A stretch of 64,000 bases of DNA from Streptomyces sp. CNQ-509 (GCF_001011035.1 NZ_CP011492.1:2425501-2489500); one strand, 5' to 3'. Shown: positions 37,589 to 46,735, numbered from the stretch's first letter. A program made the numbers and translations. Notes: generated from the sequence alone by a model not told the origin.

Positions 37589-38878
37589 TCAGCGCTCTTC
37601 GACCGGGACGAAGTCCCGCAGCACCTCACCGGTGTAGATCTGCCGGGGACGGCCGATCCGGGAGCCGGGCTCCTTGATCATCTCGTGCCACTGGGCGACC
37701 CAGCCCGGCAGCCGCCCGAGGGCGAAGAGCACCGTGAACATCTCGGTCGGGAAGCCCATGGCGCGGTAGATGAGGCCGGTGTAGAAGTCGACGTTCGGGT
37801 ACAGCTTGCGCTCGACGAAGTAGTCGTCGGCGAGCGCGTGCTCCTCCAGCTTGAGGGCGATGTCCAGCAGCTCGTCGGACTTGCCCAGCGCGGAGAGGAC
37901 ATCGTGCGCCGCCGCCTTGATGATCTTCGCCCGGGGGTCGAAGTTCTTGTAGACGCGGTGCCCGAAGCCCATGAGCTTCACGCCGTCTTCCTTGTTCTTC
38001 ACCTTGCGGATGAAGGTGTCGACGTCGCCGCCCGTGACCTGGATGCCCTCCAGCATCTCCAGCACGCTCTGGTTGGCGCCGCCGTGCAGGGGCCCCCACA
38101 GCGCGCTGATGCCCGCCGAGATGGAGGCGAACAGGTTGGCCTGCGAGGAGCCGACCAGCCGCACGGTGGAGGTCGAACAGTTCTGCTCGTGGTCGGCGTG
38201 CAGAATCAGGAGCTTGTCGAGCGCGCTGACCACGACCGGGTCCAGGTCGTACTCGGCGGCGGGCACCGAGAAGGTCATGCGCAGGAAGTTCTCGACGTAC
38301 CCGAGGTCGTTGCGCGGGTAGACCACCGGATGGCCGACGGACTTCTTGTACGCGTACGCCGCGATCGTCGGCAGCTTTGCCAGCAGCCGGATCGTCGACA
38401 GGTGCCGCTGCTGCTCGTCGAACGGGTTGTGACTGTCCTGGTAGAAGGTCGACAGCGCGCTGACCACGGAGGACAGCATCGCCATCGGGTGTGCGTCCCG
38501 CGGGAAGCCGTCGTAGAAGCGCTTGACGTCCTCGTGCAGGAGGGTATGGCGGGTGATCTCGCCCTTGAACACCGACAGCTCGTCGACGCTGGGCAGCTCA
38601 CCGTTGATCAGCAGGTACGCGACTTCCAGGAACGTGCTGCGCTCGGCGAGCTGTTCGATGGGGTAGCCGCGGTAACGCAGAATCCCCTGCTCGCCGTCCA
38701 GATAGGTGATGGCCGACTTGTACGCCGCGGTGTTGCCGTAGCCGCTGTCCAGGGTCACCAGCCCGGTCTGGGAGCGCAGCTTTCCGATGTCGACGCCGGT
38801 GTCACCGACGGTGCTGTCGACGATCGGGAAGGTGTACTCGCCGTCGCCGTACCGAAGTACTGCAGATTTGTCGCTCAC
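37589..38878 (-). CDS. gltA: Citrate synthase (type II, hexameric-like)
   Basis: This 429-residue enzyme condenses oxaloacetate and acetyl-CoA at the entry to the TCA cycle. Catalytic and substrate residues are visible in GPLHGGANQ, GFGHRVYKNFDPRA and HADHEQNCSTSTVR. The N-terminal DGEYTFPIVDSTVGDTGVDIG stretch is the extra domain of the long bacterial type. GTG is the start. The gene is monocistronic, and its 3' end faces the hairpin and possible small RNA. Confidence 0.97.
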   Translation of the reverse strand: MSDKSAVLRYGDGEYTFPIVDSTVGDTGVDIGKLRSQTGLVTLDSGYGNTAAYKSAITYLDGEQGILRYRGYPIEQLAERSTFLEVAYLLINGELPSVDELSVFKGEITRHTLLHEDVKRFYDGFPRDAHPMAMLSSVVSALSTFYQDSHNPFDEQQRHLSTIRLLAKLPTIAAYAYKKSVGHPVVYPRNDLGYVENFLRMTFSVPAAEYDLDPVVVSALDKLLILHADHEQNCSTSTVRLVGSSQANLFASISAGISALWGPLHGGANQSVLEMLEGIQVTGGDVDTFIRKVKNKEDGVKLMGFGHRVYKNFDPRAKIIKAAAHDVLSALGKSDELLDIALKLEEHALADDYFVERKLYPNVDFYTGLIYRAMGFPTEMFTVLFALGRLPGWVAQWHEMIKEPGSRIGRPRQIYTGEVLRDFVPVEER

Positions 38879-39047
38879 TCTGTCCTCACCCGACGTATCG
38901 TGCCTCTTCTTTGAGGTGTGCTTGAGGTGCCCTGACTACCCTCCAGCTTCCCCCATGCGGAGCTCTTCCGTGCACTCGGGGTCGGCTGCCGGATCAACAT
39001 ACGGCACTGCGTGCCACATACGGACCATCGTGCCCTGTCGGAGCGCG

Positions 39048-41264
39048 TTATGGGAGACCTACTCGCCCACGCAGCCGATGATCCAGCGCCGTGCAACGCC
39101 GGCCTGCGGAAACGGTCCGCACCGCCTGGCCGAGGGCCTTGCGGGAGCCGACCAGCACGACCAGCTTCTTGGCCCGGGTGACGGCCGTGTACAGCAGGTT
39201 CCGTTGGAGCATCATCCAGGCGCCGGTGGTGACGGGGATCACCACCGCCGGATACTCGCTGCCCTGCGAACGGTGGATGGTGACGGCGTACGCGTGCGTC
39301 AGCTCGTCCAGCTCGTCGAAGTCGTACGGCACCTCCTCGTCCTCGTCCGTGAGCACCGTCAGCCGCTGCTCGTCGGCGTCCAGGGCGGTGACGACGCCGA
39401 CGGTGCCGTTGAAGACCCCGTTGCTCCCCTTCTCGTAGTTGTTCCGTATCTGCGTGACCTTGTCGCCGACGCGGAACGTACGGCCGCCGAAGCGCTTCTC
39501 CGGCAGCCCGGGGCGGCCCGGGGTGACGGCCTCCTGGAGCAGCCCGTTGAGCACGCCGGCGCCCGCGGGGCCGCGGTGCATGGGGGCGAGGACCTGCACA
39601 TCGCGGCGCGGGTCGAGGCCGAATCTGGCCGGAACCCGACGCGCCGCCACATCCACCGTCAGCCGGCCGGCGGCCTCCGTGTCGTCCTCGGCGAAGAGGA
39701 AGAAGTCGGCGAGGCCCTGGGTGAGGGGCTGGACCCCGGAGTTGATGCGGTGCGCGTTCGTCACCACGCCGGACTGCCGGGCCTGGCGGAAGATCCGGGT
39801 CAGCCGGACCGCGGGCACCGGACCGCCCTCGGCCAGCAGGTCGCGCAGCACCTCCCCGGCGCCGACGGACGGCAGTTGGTCGACGTCGCCGACGAGCAGC
39901 AGGTGCGCCCCCGGCGGCACCGCCTTGGCCAGCTTGTTCGCCAGCAGCAGGTCGAGCATCGAGGCTTCGTCGACGACGACCAGGTCGGCGTCGAGCGGGC
40001 GGTCCCTGTCGTACGCGGCGTCGCCGCCCGGCTTCAGCTCCAGCAGCCGGTGGACCGTGGACGCCTCGGCACCGGTCAGCTCCGCCAGCCGCTTGGCCGC
40101 GCGGCCCGTGGGCGCCGCCATCACCACCTTCGCCCGCTTGGCCCGGGCCAGCTCCACGATCGAGCGGACCGTGAACGACTTGCCGCAGCCCGGGCCGCCG
40201 GTGAGCACCGCGACCTTCTCCGTCAGCGCCAGCCGGACCGCCTGCTCCTGCTCGGGCGCCAGCTCCGCGCCGGTGCGACCGCCGAGCCAGCTCAGCGCCC
40301 GGTCCCAGTCGACGTCCTGGAAGGCGGGCATCCGGTCCCGCTCGGTGCGCAGCAGGCGCAGCAACTGGGCGGCCAGGGAGACCTCCGCGCGGTGGAACGG
40401 CACGAGGTAGATCCCCTGCACCGCCTCCTCCCCGGCCGGCCCGGGCACCGTCTCCCGGACGACGCCCTCCTCCTTCACCAGCTCGTCCAGGCAGTCGATG
40501 ACCAGGCCCGTGTCGACCTGGAGCAGCTTGACCGCCTCGGTGATGAGCTGCTGCTCGGGCAGGAAGCAGTTGCCCTGGTCGGAGGAGCGCGACAGCGCGT
40601 ACTGAAGGCCGGCCTTCACCCGCTCCGGGCTGTCGTGCGGGATGCCGACGGAGCGGGCGATCCGGTCGGCGGTGAGGAAGCCGATGCCCCAGACGTCGGC
40701 CGCCAGCCGGTAGGGCTCGTTCTTCACCACGGAGATGGAGGCGTCCCCGTACGACTTGTAGATCCGCACGGCGATGGACGTGGAGACGCCGACGCCCTGG
40801 AGGAAGAGCATGACCTCCTTGATCGCCTTCTGCTCCTCCCAGGCGGCGCCGATCAGCTTCGTCCGCTTGGGGCCGAGGCCGGGGACCTCGACGAGCCGGG
40901 CGGGATCCTCCTCGATGACGTCGAGGGTGTCGACGCCGAAGTGGTCGACGATGCGCTCGGCGATGCGGGGCCCGATGCCCTTGATCAGCCCGGAGCCGAG
41001 ATACCGGCGGATGCCCTGGACGGTGGCGGGGAGGACCGTTCGGTAGTTCTCCACGGTGAACTGTTTGCCGTACTGCGGGTGGGAGCCCCAGCGGCCCTCC
41101 ATGCGCAGCGACTCGCCGGGCTGGGCGCCGAGGAGGGCGCCGACGACCGTGAGGAGATCGCCGCCGCCGCGGCCGGTGTCGACGCGGGCGACCGTGTACC
41201 CGTTGTCCTCGTTGGCATACGTGATCCGCTCGAGGACCCCCTCGACCACCGCCAGTTGCGTCAT
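39048..41264 (-). CDS. recD2: RecD2-like ATP-dependent DNA helicase
   Basis: This 738-residue superfamily 1B helicase moves 5' to 3' on DNA without RecB/RecC partners. It has an N-terminal OB-like part, helix-hairpin-helix stretches (GIGPRIAERIVDHFGVDTLDVI), Walker A GGPGCGKSF near residue 356, Walker B VVDEASMLD, GDVDQLPSVGAG, an SH3-like segment and motif VI YTAVTRAKK. The ATG at 41264 begins MTQLAVVEGVLERITYANEDNGYTV, the family start; an ATG at 41294 is possible. Role is likely in repair or replication-fork handling. Confidence 0.94.
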   Translation of the reverse strand: MTQLAVVEGVLERITYANEDNGYTVARVDTGRGGGDLLTVVGALLGAQPGESLRMEGRWGSHPQYGKQFTVENYRTVLPATVQGIRRYLGSGLIKGIGPRIAERIVDHFGVDTLDVIEEDPARLVEVPGLGPKRTKLIGAAWEEQKAIKEVMLFLQGVGVSTSIAVRIYKSYGDASISVVKNEPYRLAADVWGIGFLTADRIARSVGIPHDSPERVKAGLQYALSRSSDQGNCFLPEQQLITEAVKLLQVDTGLVIDCLDELVKEEGVVRETVPGPAGEEAVQGIYLVPFHRAEVSLAAQLLRLLRTERDRMPAFQDVDWDRALSWLGGRTGAELAPEQEQAVRLALTEKVAVLTGGPGCGKSFTVRSIVELARAKRAKVVMAAPTGRAAKRLAELTGAEASTVHRLLELKPGGDAAYDRDRPLDADLVVVDEASMLDLLLANKLAKAVPPGAHLLLVGDVDQLPSVGAGEVLRDLLAEGGPVPAVRLTRIFRQARQSGVVTNAHRINSGVQPLTQGLADFFLFAEDDTEAAGRLTVDVAARRVPARFGLDPRRDVQVLAPMHRGPAGAGVLNGLLQEAVTPGRPGLPEKRFGGRTFRVGDKVTQIRNNYEKGSNGVFNGTVGVVTALDADEQRLTVLTDEDEEVPYDFDELDELTHAYAVTIHRSQGSEYPAVVIPVTTGAWMMLQRNLLYTAVTRAKKLVVLVGSRKALGQAVRTVSAGRRCTALDHRLRGRVGLP

Positions 41265-41349
41265 GGGAAAGACGCTATCGCCGGGCCCCGACATCGCGGA
41301 CCGGCCTGTGGACTACTCGCCGGTTGTGGACAACCCGTGACGGGCGCAG

Positions 41350-41384
41350 CGAGGGGGCCCGGCCTCTGCGGCCGGGCCCCCTCG
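41350..41384. terminator. Strong 15-bp hairpin between divergent genes
   Basis: The arms CGAGGGGGCCCGGCC and GGCCGGGCCCCCTCG pair perfectly around a TCTGC loop. The neighbours recD2 and the DUF937 gene start away from it, so no annotated gene ends here. It may end an unseen transcript or block read-through. Confidence 0.5.
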
Positions 41385-41546
41385 CGTGTCCCCCTCCGAA
41401 GGCTCCCCCACCCCCCTGGTACTCCCCCCGGGAAGCCTGATGCCCTATACGACCCCGGTCGACGGCGAAGGGTTGCACGGCTTCGGCACTTTATCGATCT
41501 GTAACCCGACGTGCCGACATCGGTGATCGGCCGTAACGTTTCCGGC

Positions 41547-42143
41547 ATGAGGGACAGATCGGTACACAAATCCGTCCTGGACGACCTCGGCACGGAGCAG
41601 TTGCACCAGGTGGCCACCGAGCTGGGCACCGGCAGCCGGGGCGCGAAACGGGTCGTCGGCGAGACGGTCGCCGCCCTCACCGGCTCGCTCGCCGAAGAGG
41701 CCGCCACTCCGCACGGAGCGCACGAGGTCGAGCAGGCTCTCGACGAGGCTCAGGGTGCGACGCCCGCGGGCGCGGCAGCGGGCGCGCGCCCGGCGAAGGG
41801 GGCGACCGCGCCGGCGGGCGCCGGGACCTTCGCCGGGAGTGCCCTCGGCGGCGGGATGCTGGCGACGATCGTCGGCAGGACGAGCATGCCCGTGGCCCGC
41901 GCGGTCTCGCAGCGCACGGGCATCCCCATGGCGCAGGTGTCCCGGGCGCTGAAGATCCTCACCCCGGTCGCCATGGCCGCCGTCTCCCGGGCCGCGCGGA
42001 GCCGCAACGTCGGGGCGGACGGGCTGGCCGAGATGCTCAGGGAGGAGCAGCAGGCGACCCGCAGGCCGGGCGGGACGCTCGGCGCACTGGCACGGCTGTT
42101 CGGCGGCGGGCAGTCCTACGGCGGCGGGCGCCACCGCGCCTGA
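41547..42143 (+). CDS. DUF937 family protein
   Basis: This 198-residue cytoplasmic protein has the DUF937 pattern: an N-terminal LDDLGTEQLHQVATELGTG, where the variant Gln-rich positions recur, an Ala/Pro-rich linker (residues 65-95) and a C-terminal helical part (TGIPMAQVSRALKILTPVAMAAVS). Function in the family is unknown. The ATG at 41547 starts the conserved part, with a weak ribosome site; a GTG at 41511 would add twelve residues. Confidence 0.75.
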   Translation: MRDRSVHKSVLDDLGTEQLHQVATELGTGSRGAKRVVGETVAALTGSLAEEAATPHGAHEVEQALDEAQGATPAGAAAGARPAKGATAPAGAGTFAGSALGGGMLATIVGRTSMPVARAVSQRTGIPMAQVSRALKILTPVAMAAVSRAARSRNVGADGLAEMLREEQQATRRPGGTLGALARLFGGGQSYGGGRHRA

Positions 42144-42253
42144 CGGCACGGCCGGGACCGGCCCGTACCCGACGAGCGGCCCGGAACCCGCCGCCGCCCG
42201 GACCGGCCGCCGCGGCTCGACGACACGCCGTCAACGGCGTACCGGCCGGCCGC

Positions 42254-43105
42254 TCAGCGCACGACCAGCCGCTTGTACCGTTCGACGATCTCCGCCAGCA
42301 CCTCCGAGCCGTCGCGCGCCCACAGCCCCGGGTTGAAGATCTCGACCTCGACGAAGCCCGTGTACCCCGCCTCGTCCACCCGCTCCCGGAACCAGCGCAG
42401 GTCGACGCTCCCTTCGCCCAGTTGGCCCCGCCCCAGCAGCACCCCCTCCGGCAGCGGCGTCACCCAGTCCGCCAGCTGGAAGGCGGCGATCCGGCCGGAC
42501 TCCCCCGCGCGCGTGATCTGCGCCGCGACCGTGTCGTCCCACCACAGGTGGTACGTGTCCACCACCACGCCCACCCGGTCCGCCGGGAAGCGCTCGGCCA
42601 GGTCCAGTGACTGGGCCAGCGTGGAGACCACGCACCGGTCGGCGGCGTACATCGGGTGCAGCGGCTCGATCGCCAGCCGCACGGCGCGCTCCGCCGCGTA
42701 CGGCGCGAGGGCGCCCAGCGCATCCGCGATGCGCTCCCGTGCGCCGTGCAGATCGCGACTGCCCGCCGGCAGGCCGCCGGAGACGAGCACGAGCGTGTCC
42801 GTGCCCAGCGTGGCGGCCTCGTCGATGGCGCGGCGGTTGTCGTCGAGGGCCGTGGCCCGCTCCCCCGGGTCGCCGGTGGTGAAGAACCCGCCGCGGCACA
42901 GGCTCGTCACCGTCAGCCCGGCGTCGCGGAAGAGCTTGGCCGCGGCCTCCACCCCGAACTCCTGGACGGGCGCGCGCCACAGTCCCACGCCGCGCACCCC
43001 GGCCGCCGTGCAGCCGTCCGCGAGCTCGGGGAGCGACCACTGCCTGATGGTCTCCTGGTTGAGGCTGAGGCGGGCCGGCCCGCCGGCCGGCTGTCCGGTG
43101 CTCAC
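42254..43105 (-). CDS. Sugar phosphate isomerase/epimerase-like TIM barrel
   Basis: This 283-residue protein has the AP endonuclease 2-type TIM barrel. Metal-ligand motifs are EPLHPMYAADRC (Glu), DTYHLWWD (Asp, His) and VEVEIFN (Glu). Relatives are hydroxypyruvate isomerase, 2-keto-myo-inositol dehydratase and 3-keto-sugar enzymes. The substrate cannot be read. It is last in a three-gene operon; its GTG overlaps the stop of the DUF993 gene by four bases, so the products are probably made in balance. Confidence 0.88.
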   Translation of the reverse strand: MSTGQPAGGPARLSLNQETIRQWSLPELADGCTAAGVRGVGLWRAPVQEFGVEAAAKLFRDAGLTVTSLCRGGFFTTGDPGERATALDDNRRAIDEAATLGTDTLVLVSGGLPAGSRDLHGARERIADALGALAPYAAERAVRLAIEPLHPMYAADRCVVSTLAQSLDLAERFPADRVGVVVDTYHLWWDDTVAAQITRAGESGRIAAFQLADWVTPLPEGVLLGRGQLGEGSVDLRWFRERVDEAGYTGFVEVEIFNPGLWARDGSEVLAEIVERYKRLVVR

Positions 43106-44277
43106 AGGGCGACTCCGTGGACGGCGAGGAAGGAGGTCATGCGCTGCGCCGCGAGCTGCGGGTCGGGGAACAGGCCGAGGGCGTCGGCCTGTTCGTAGGC
43201 GCGCGCGAGGTGCGGCAGGGAGCGGGCCGACTGCTGCCCGCCGACCATCGTGAAGTGGCTCTGGTGGCCGCCGAGCCAGGCCAGGAACACCACGCCCGTC
43301 TTGTAGAAGCGCGTCGGGGCCTGGAAGAGGTGGCGGGCCAGCGGCACGGTCGGGTCCATGATCTTGCGGAAGCCGGCCGCGTCGCCGGTGTCGAGGGTCC
43401 GTACCGCCTCGGCGGCCAGCGGGGCGAGCGGGTCGAAGACACCCAGCAGGGCGTGGCTGAAGCCGTGCTCGTCACCCTCGATCAGCTCGGGGTAGTGGAA
43501 GTCGTCACCCGTGTAGCAGCGCACCCCGCGCGGCAGCCTGCGGCGCAGGTCCACCTCGCGCGAGGCGTCGAGGAGGGAGACCTTGACGCCGTCGACCTTG
43601 TCCGGGTGCTGGGCGATGACGTCGAGGAACGTGCCGGTGGCGGCGTCGAGATCGGAGCTGCCCCAGTACCCCGCGAGCGCCGGGTCGAACATGTCGCCCA
43701 GCCAGTGCAGGATCACCGGCTCGCGCGCCTGCCGCAGCAGCGCGCCGTACGTCTCCACGTAATCCTCGGGCCCGCGGGCGCACGCCGCCAGCGCGCGGGA
43801 GGCCATGAGCACCGCCTGTGCACCCGCGTCCTCGACGAGGGCGAGCTGCTCCTCGTAGGCAGCGCGCACACCGGCGAGGGTCGCGCCCTGGGGCGCGAGC
43901 TGGTCGGTGCCGGCGCCGCAGGCGACGCGGCCGCCGTGGGCCCTGGCCTCGGCGGCGGAGCGGCTCATCAGCTCGGCGGCGCGGGTCCAGTCGAGGCCCA
44001 TGCCGCGCTGCGCGGTGTCCATGGCCTCGGCCACGGCGAGACCGTGGGACCACAGGTGGCGGCGGAAGGCGAGGGTGGCGTCCCAGTCGACCGCGGCAGG
44101 GCTGTCCGGGTCGCCGGGACTGGAGTCCGCGTACGGGTCGGCGACGACGTGCGCGGCGGCGAAGACCGTACGGGAGGAGGGGCGCGGGCCGCCGGTCGCG
44201 AGCGCCGGAGCGGGCTCCGCGCGCGGTTCGTACGCCTCAAGCACGCCCCCGGGCCTGGGCAGCCGGATCGTCGTCAT
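43102..44277 (-). CDS. DUF993 family protein (dihydrodipicolinate synthase-like)
   Basis: This 391-residue protein belongs to DUF993, often annotated as a distant member of the dihydrodipicolinate synthase/aldolase fold. Its reaction is not established. Conserved stretches include WSHGLAVAEAMDTAQRGMGLDW, EPVILHWLGDMFDPALAGYWGS, DGVKVSLLD with a possible Schiff-base Lys in KVSLLDA, and CYTGDDFHYPELIEGD. It overlaps both neighbours by four bases, which ties it to the oxidoreductase and the isomerase. A retro-aldol or dehydratase step is an inference from the fold. Confidence 0.85.
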   Translation of the reverse strand: MTTIRLPRPGGVLEAYEPRAEPAPALATGGPRPSSRTVFAAAHVVADPYADSSPGDPDSPAAVDWDATLAFRRHLWSHGLAVAEAMDTAQRGMGLDWTRAAELMSRSAAEARAHGGRVACGAGTDQLAPQGATLAGVRAAYEEQLALVEDAGAQAVLMASRALAACARGPEDYVETYGALLRQAREPVILHWLGDMFDPALAGYWGSSDLDAATGTFLDVIAQHPDKVDGVKVSLLDASREVDLRRRLPRGVRCYTGDDFHYPELIEGDEHGFSHALLGVFDPLAPLAAEAVRTLDTGDAAGFRKIMDPTVPLARHLFQAPTRFYKTGVVFLAWLGGHQSHFTMVGGQQSARSLPHLARAYEQADALGLFPDPQLAAQRMTSFLAVHGVAL

Positions 44278-45443
44278 CGGGCCAGCTCCGGCACCTCGAC
44301 GCGCCGCCCCTCCGCGGCGGCCTTGAGGCCCAGCTCGGCGAGCTGCACCCCGCGCGCGCCCGCGAGCAGGTCCCAGTGGTACGGCTCATCGCGCATCAGG
44401 TGCCGCAGGAACAGCTCCCACTGGGCGCGGAAGCCGTTGGCGAACCCGACGGGCCCGGCGTTGTCCGGCACGTCCTGCCACTGGTCGCGGAAGCTCTCCG
44501 AGACCGGCAGGTCCGGGTTCCACACCGGCTTCGGCGTGGCCGCCCGGTGCTGTACGCGGCAGCCCCGCAGGCCCGCGACGGCGGAGCCCTCGGTGCCGTC
44601 TACCTGGAACTCGACCAGCTCGTCGCGGTGGACGCGGACCGTCCAGGAGGAGTTGATCTGTGCCACGACGGGGCCGCCGGGCGCCGCGAGTTCGAAGATG
44701 CCGTACGCCGCGTCGTCCGCGGTCGCGTCGTACGCCTCGCCGTGCTCGTCCCAGCGGCGCGGCACGTGCGTGGTGACGTGGGCCTGCACGCTGCGTACGG
44801 GGCCGAACAGCTCGTGCAGGATGTACTCCCAGTGCGGGAACATGTCCAGCACCATCCCGCCGCCGTCCTGCGCGCGGTAGTTCCAGGAGGGCCGCTGGGC
44901 CGGCTGCCAGTCGCCCTCGAAGACCCAGTAGCCGAACTCGCCGCGGACCGACAGGATGCGGCCGAAGAAGCCGCCGTCGATGAGGCGCTTGAGCTTCAGC
45001 AGCCCCGGCAGGAACAGCTTGTCCTGCACCACGCCGTGCTTGATGCCCGCGTCCTGGGCCATCCGGGCGAGTTCGAGGGCGGCGGAGGCGGAGGTGGCGG
45101 TCGGCTTCTCCACATAGATGTGCTTGCCGGCCGCGACGGCCTTCTTCACCGCTTCCTCGCGGGCGGAGGTGACCTGGGCGTCGAAGTACAGCTCCACGGA
45201 GTCGTCCGCGAGGACGGCGTCGAGGTCGGTGGTGTACTCCGGCAGGTCGTGCCGACGGGCGATGTCCTCCAGCGCGTGCTCCCTGCGACCCACCAGGACC
45301 GGCTCGGGCCACAGCACGTCGCCACCGCCGAGATCCAGCCCGCCTTCCTCGCGAATGGCAAGAATCGAACGGACGAGGTGCTGCCGATACCCCATCCGGC
45401 CGGTGACGCCGTTCATGGCGATACGCAGCGTCCTACGTGGCAT
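44274..45443 (-). CDS. Gfo/Idh/MocA family oxidoreductase
   Basis: This 389-residue NAD(P)-dependent dehydrogenase has an unusual nucleotide-binding start (IAMNGVTGRMGYRQHLV) and the conserved EKPTATSASAAL with the catalytic Lys. The C-terminal sheet domain includes GGGMVLDMFPHWEYIL, where Asp and His are likely catalytic. It probably oxidises a sugar or cyclitol to the keto form as the first step of the operon. The ATG at 45443 is favoured by GGGAG five bases upstream; an ATG at 45455 is possible. The LacI-type box lies about 20 bases before the start. Confidence 0.9.
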   Translation of the reverse strand: MPRRTLRIAMNGVTGRMGYRQHLVRSILAIREEGGLDLGGGDVLWPEPVLVGRREHALEDIARRHDLPEYTTDLDAVLADDSVELYFDAQVTSAREEAVKKAVAAGKHIYVEKPTATSASAALELARMAQDAGIKHGVVQDKLFLPGLLKLKRLIDGGFFGRILSVRGEFGYWVFEGDWQPAQRPSWNYRAQDGGGMVLDMFPHWEYILHELFGPVRSVQAHVTTHVPRRWDEHGEAYDATADDAAYGIFELAAPGGPVVAQINSSWTVRVHRDELVEFQVDGTEGSAVAGLRGCRVQHRAATPKPVWNPDLPVSESFRDQWQDVPDNAGPVGFANGFRAQWELFLRHLMRDEPYHWDLLAGARGVQLAELGLKAAAEGRRVEVPELAR

Positions 45444-45456
45444 CTGGTCTCCCATA

Positions 45457-45468
45457 GTAAGCGCTTTC
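45457..45468 (-). promoter_or_regulatory. LacI-family-type operator before the oxidoreductase operon
   Basis: On the minus strand the box reads AGAAAGCGCTTACT, with core AAGCGCTT, centred about 20 bases before the ATG at 45443. The LacI gene starts 224 bases away in the other direction. It matches the box before the cupin gene in sequence, orientation and distance. Confidence 0.7.
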
Positions 45469-45691
45469 TGCCCCGGGAGAAAGCTATCCCCGCCCGGCCT
45501 GCAGCGCAAGAGCCCGACCGGGTACGGGCAAAGGCGTGCACACTCCTGCCACTCTCGCGACGCGGGCGCCGCGACGTGCAAGACTTCCGCTCACAGTTCG
45601 GACCGGCGACCGGCGCCGGCCGGGGCCCGCGCGGGCCCCGGGGGATTCCGGCCACCGGGCCGGAACGTCGTACCCAACGGGAGGCAGAGCG

Positions 45692-46735
45692 ATGGCAGTC
45701 ACCCTCGCGGACGTCGCGGCACGCGCCCGCGTCTCCGCCGCGACCGTCTCCCGGGTGCTCAGCGGAAACTACCCGGTGGCCGAGGCCACCCGCGCGCGCG
45801 TGCTCGCCGCCGTGGACGAGCTGGACTACGTCATCAACGGCCCCGCGAGCGCGCTCGCGGCCGCCACCTCCGACCTCGTCGGCGTCCTCGTCAACGACGT
45901 CGCCGACCCCTTCTTCGGCATCATGGCCAGCGCCGTGCAGTCCGAGCTGGGCAGCGAGAAACTGGCGGTCGTCTGCAACACCGGCGGCTCCCCGGAGCGC
46001 GAGCTGACCTACCTCACGCTCCTGCTGCGCCAGCGCGCCGCCGCCGTCGTGATCACCGGAAGCGCCGTCGAGACGCCCGAGTACGCCGCGGCCAGCGCGG
46101 CGAAGGTGGGGCGGCTCGCGGCGAACGGCACGCAGGTCGTCCTCCTCGGCCGGCCGGCGAGCGCCGCGCCCGAGGGCTCCGCGGTCGCCGTCGAGTTCGG
46201 CAACCGCGAGGGCGGGCGCCGGCTCACCGAGCACCTGATCTCCCTCGGCCACCGCCGCATCGGCTACGTCGCGGGCCCCGCCGACCGCACCACCACCCGG
46301 CACCGCCTCGAAGGCCACCGGGCCGCGCTCGCCGCCCACGACCTCGGCGGCGACGCCGGCGAACTCGGCCGGCTGACGGTGCACGGCCCGTACTCCCGGA
46401 AGTCCGGCTACGACGGCGCGCTCGAACTGCTGGACCGGGAGCCGGGCCTGACGGCCATCGTCGGCTCGAACGACGCGGTGGCGCTGGGCATCTGCGCGGC
46501 GCTGCGCGAGAAGGGCCTCGACGTCCCCGGCGACATCTCCGTGGCGGGCTTCGACGACCTGCCGTTCAGCGCGGACGCGACGCCGGCGCTGACGACGGTG
46601 CGGCTGCCGCTGCAGGAGGCGGCGGCGCGGGCGGCGCGGCTGGCGCTGGGGCGGGAGGAGTCGCCGGCGGACGGGCGCTACATGGTGCCGGCGGAGCTGG
46701 TGGCGCGGGCGTCGACGGCGGCCCCGCGGGCGTAG
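45692..46735 (+). CDS. LacI family transcriptional regulator
   Basis: This 347-residue regulator has the LacI helix-turn-helix and hinge at the start (TLADVAARARVSAATVSRVLSGNYPVAEATRARVLAAVDELDY) and a periplasmic-binding-protein-like sensor (VGVLVNDVADPFFGIMASAV, then GIRRIGYVAG-like GHRRIGYVAGPADRTTT). GGGAGG precedes the ATG. It is divergent from the Gfo/Idh-DUF993-isomerase operon and should repress it until a sugar-like ligand binds. Confidence 0.94.
   Translation: MAVTLADVAARARVSAATVSRVLSGNYPVAEATRARVLAAVDELDYVINGPASALAAATSDLVGVLVNDVADPFFGIMASAVQSELGSEKLAVVCNTGGSPERELTYLTLLLRQRAAAVVITGSAVETPEYAAASAAKVGRLAANGTQVVLLGRPASAAPEGSAVAVEFGNREGGRRLTEHLISLGHRRIGYVAGPADRTTTRHRLEGHRAALAAHDLGGDAGELGRLTVHGPYSRKSGYDGALELLDREPGLTAIVGSNDAVALGICAALREKGLDVPGDISVAGFDDLPFSADATPALTTVRLPLQEAAARAARLALGREESPADGRYMVPAELVARASTAAPRA

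Noticed and set aside
37275..37637. A 120-residue plus frame after copZ
   Set aside because: It runs through a CRP-like site and a terminator hairpin and has no coding character; an RNA is a better guess.
38511..38524. AAGCGCTT inside gltA, and another near 39490 inside recD2
   Set aside because: Both are ordinary codons (Lys/Arg-Arg-Phe-type) inside coding sequence, so I do not call them LacI sites.
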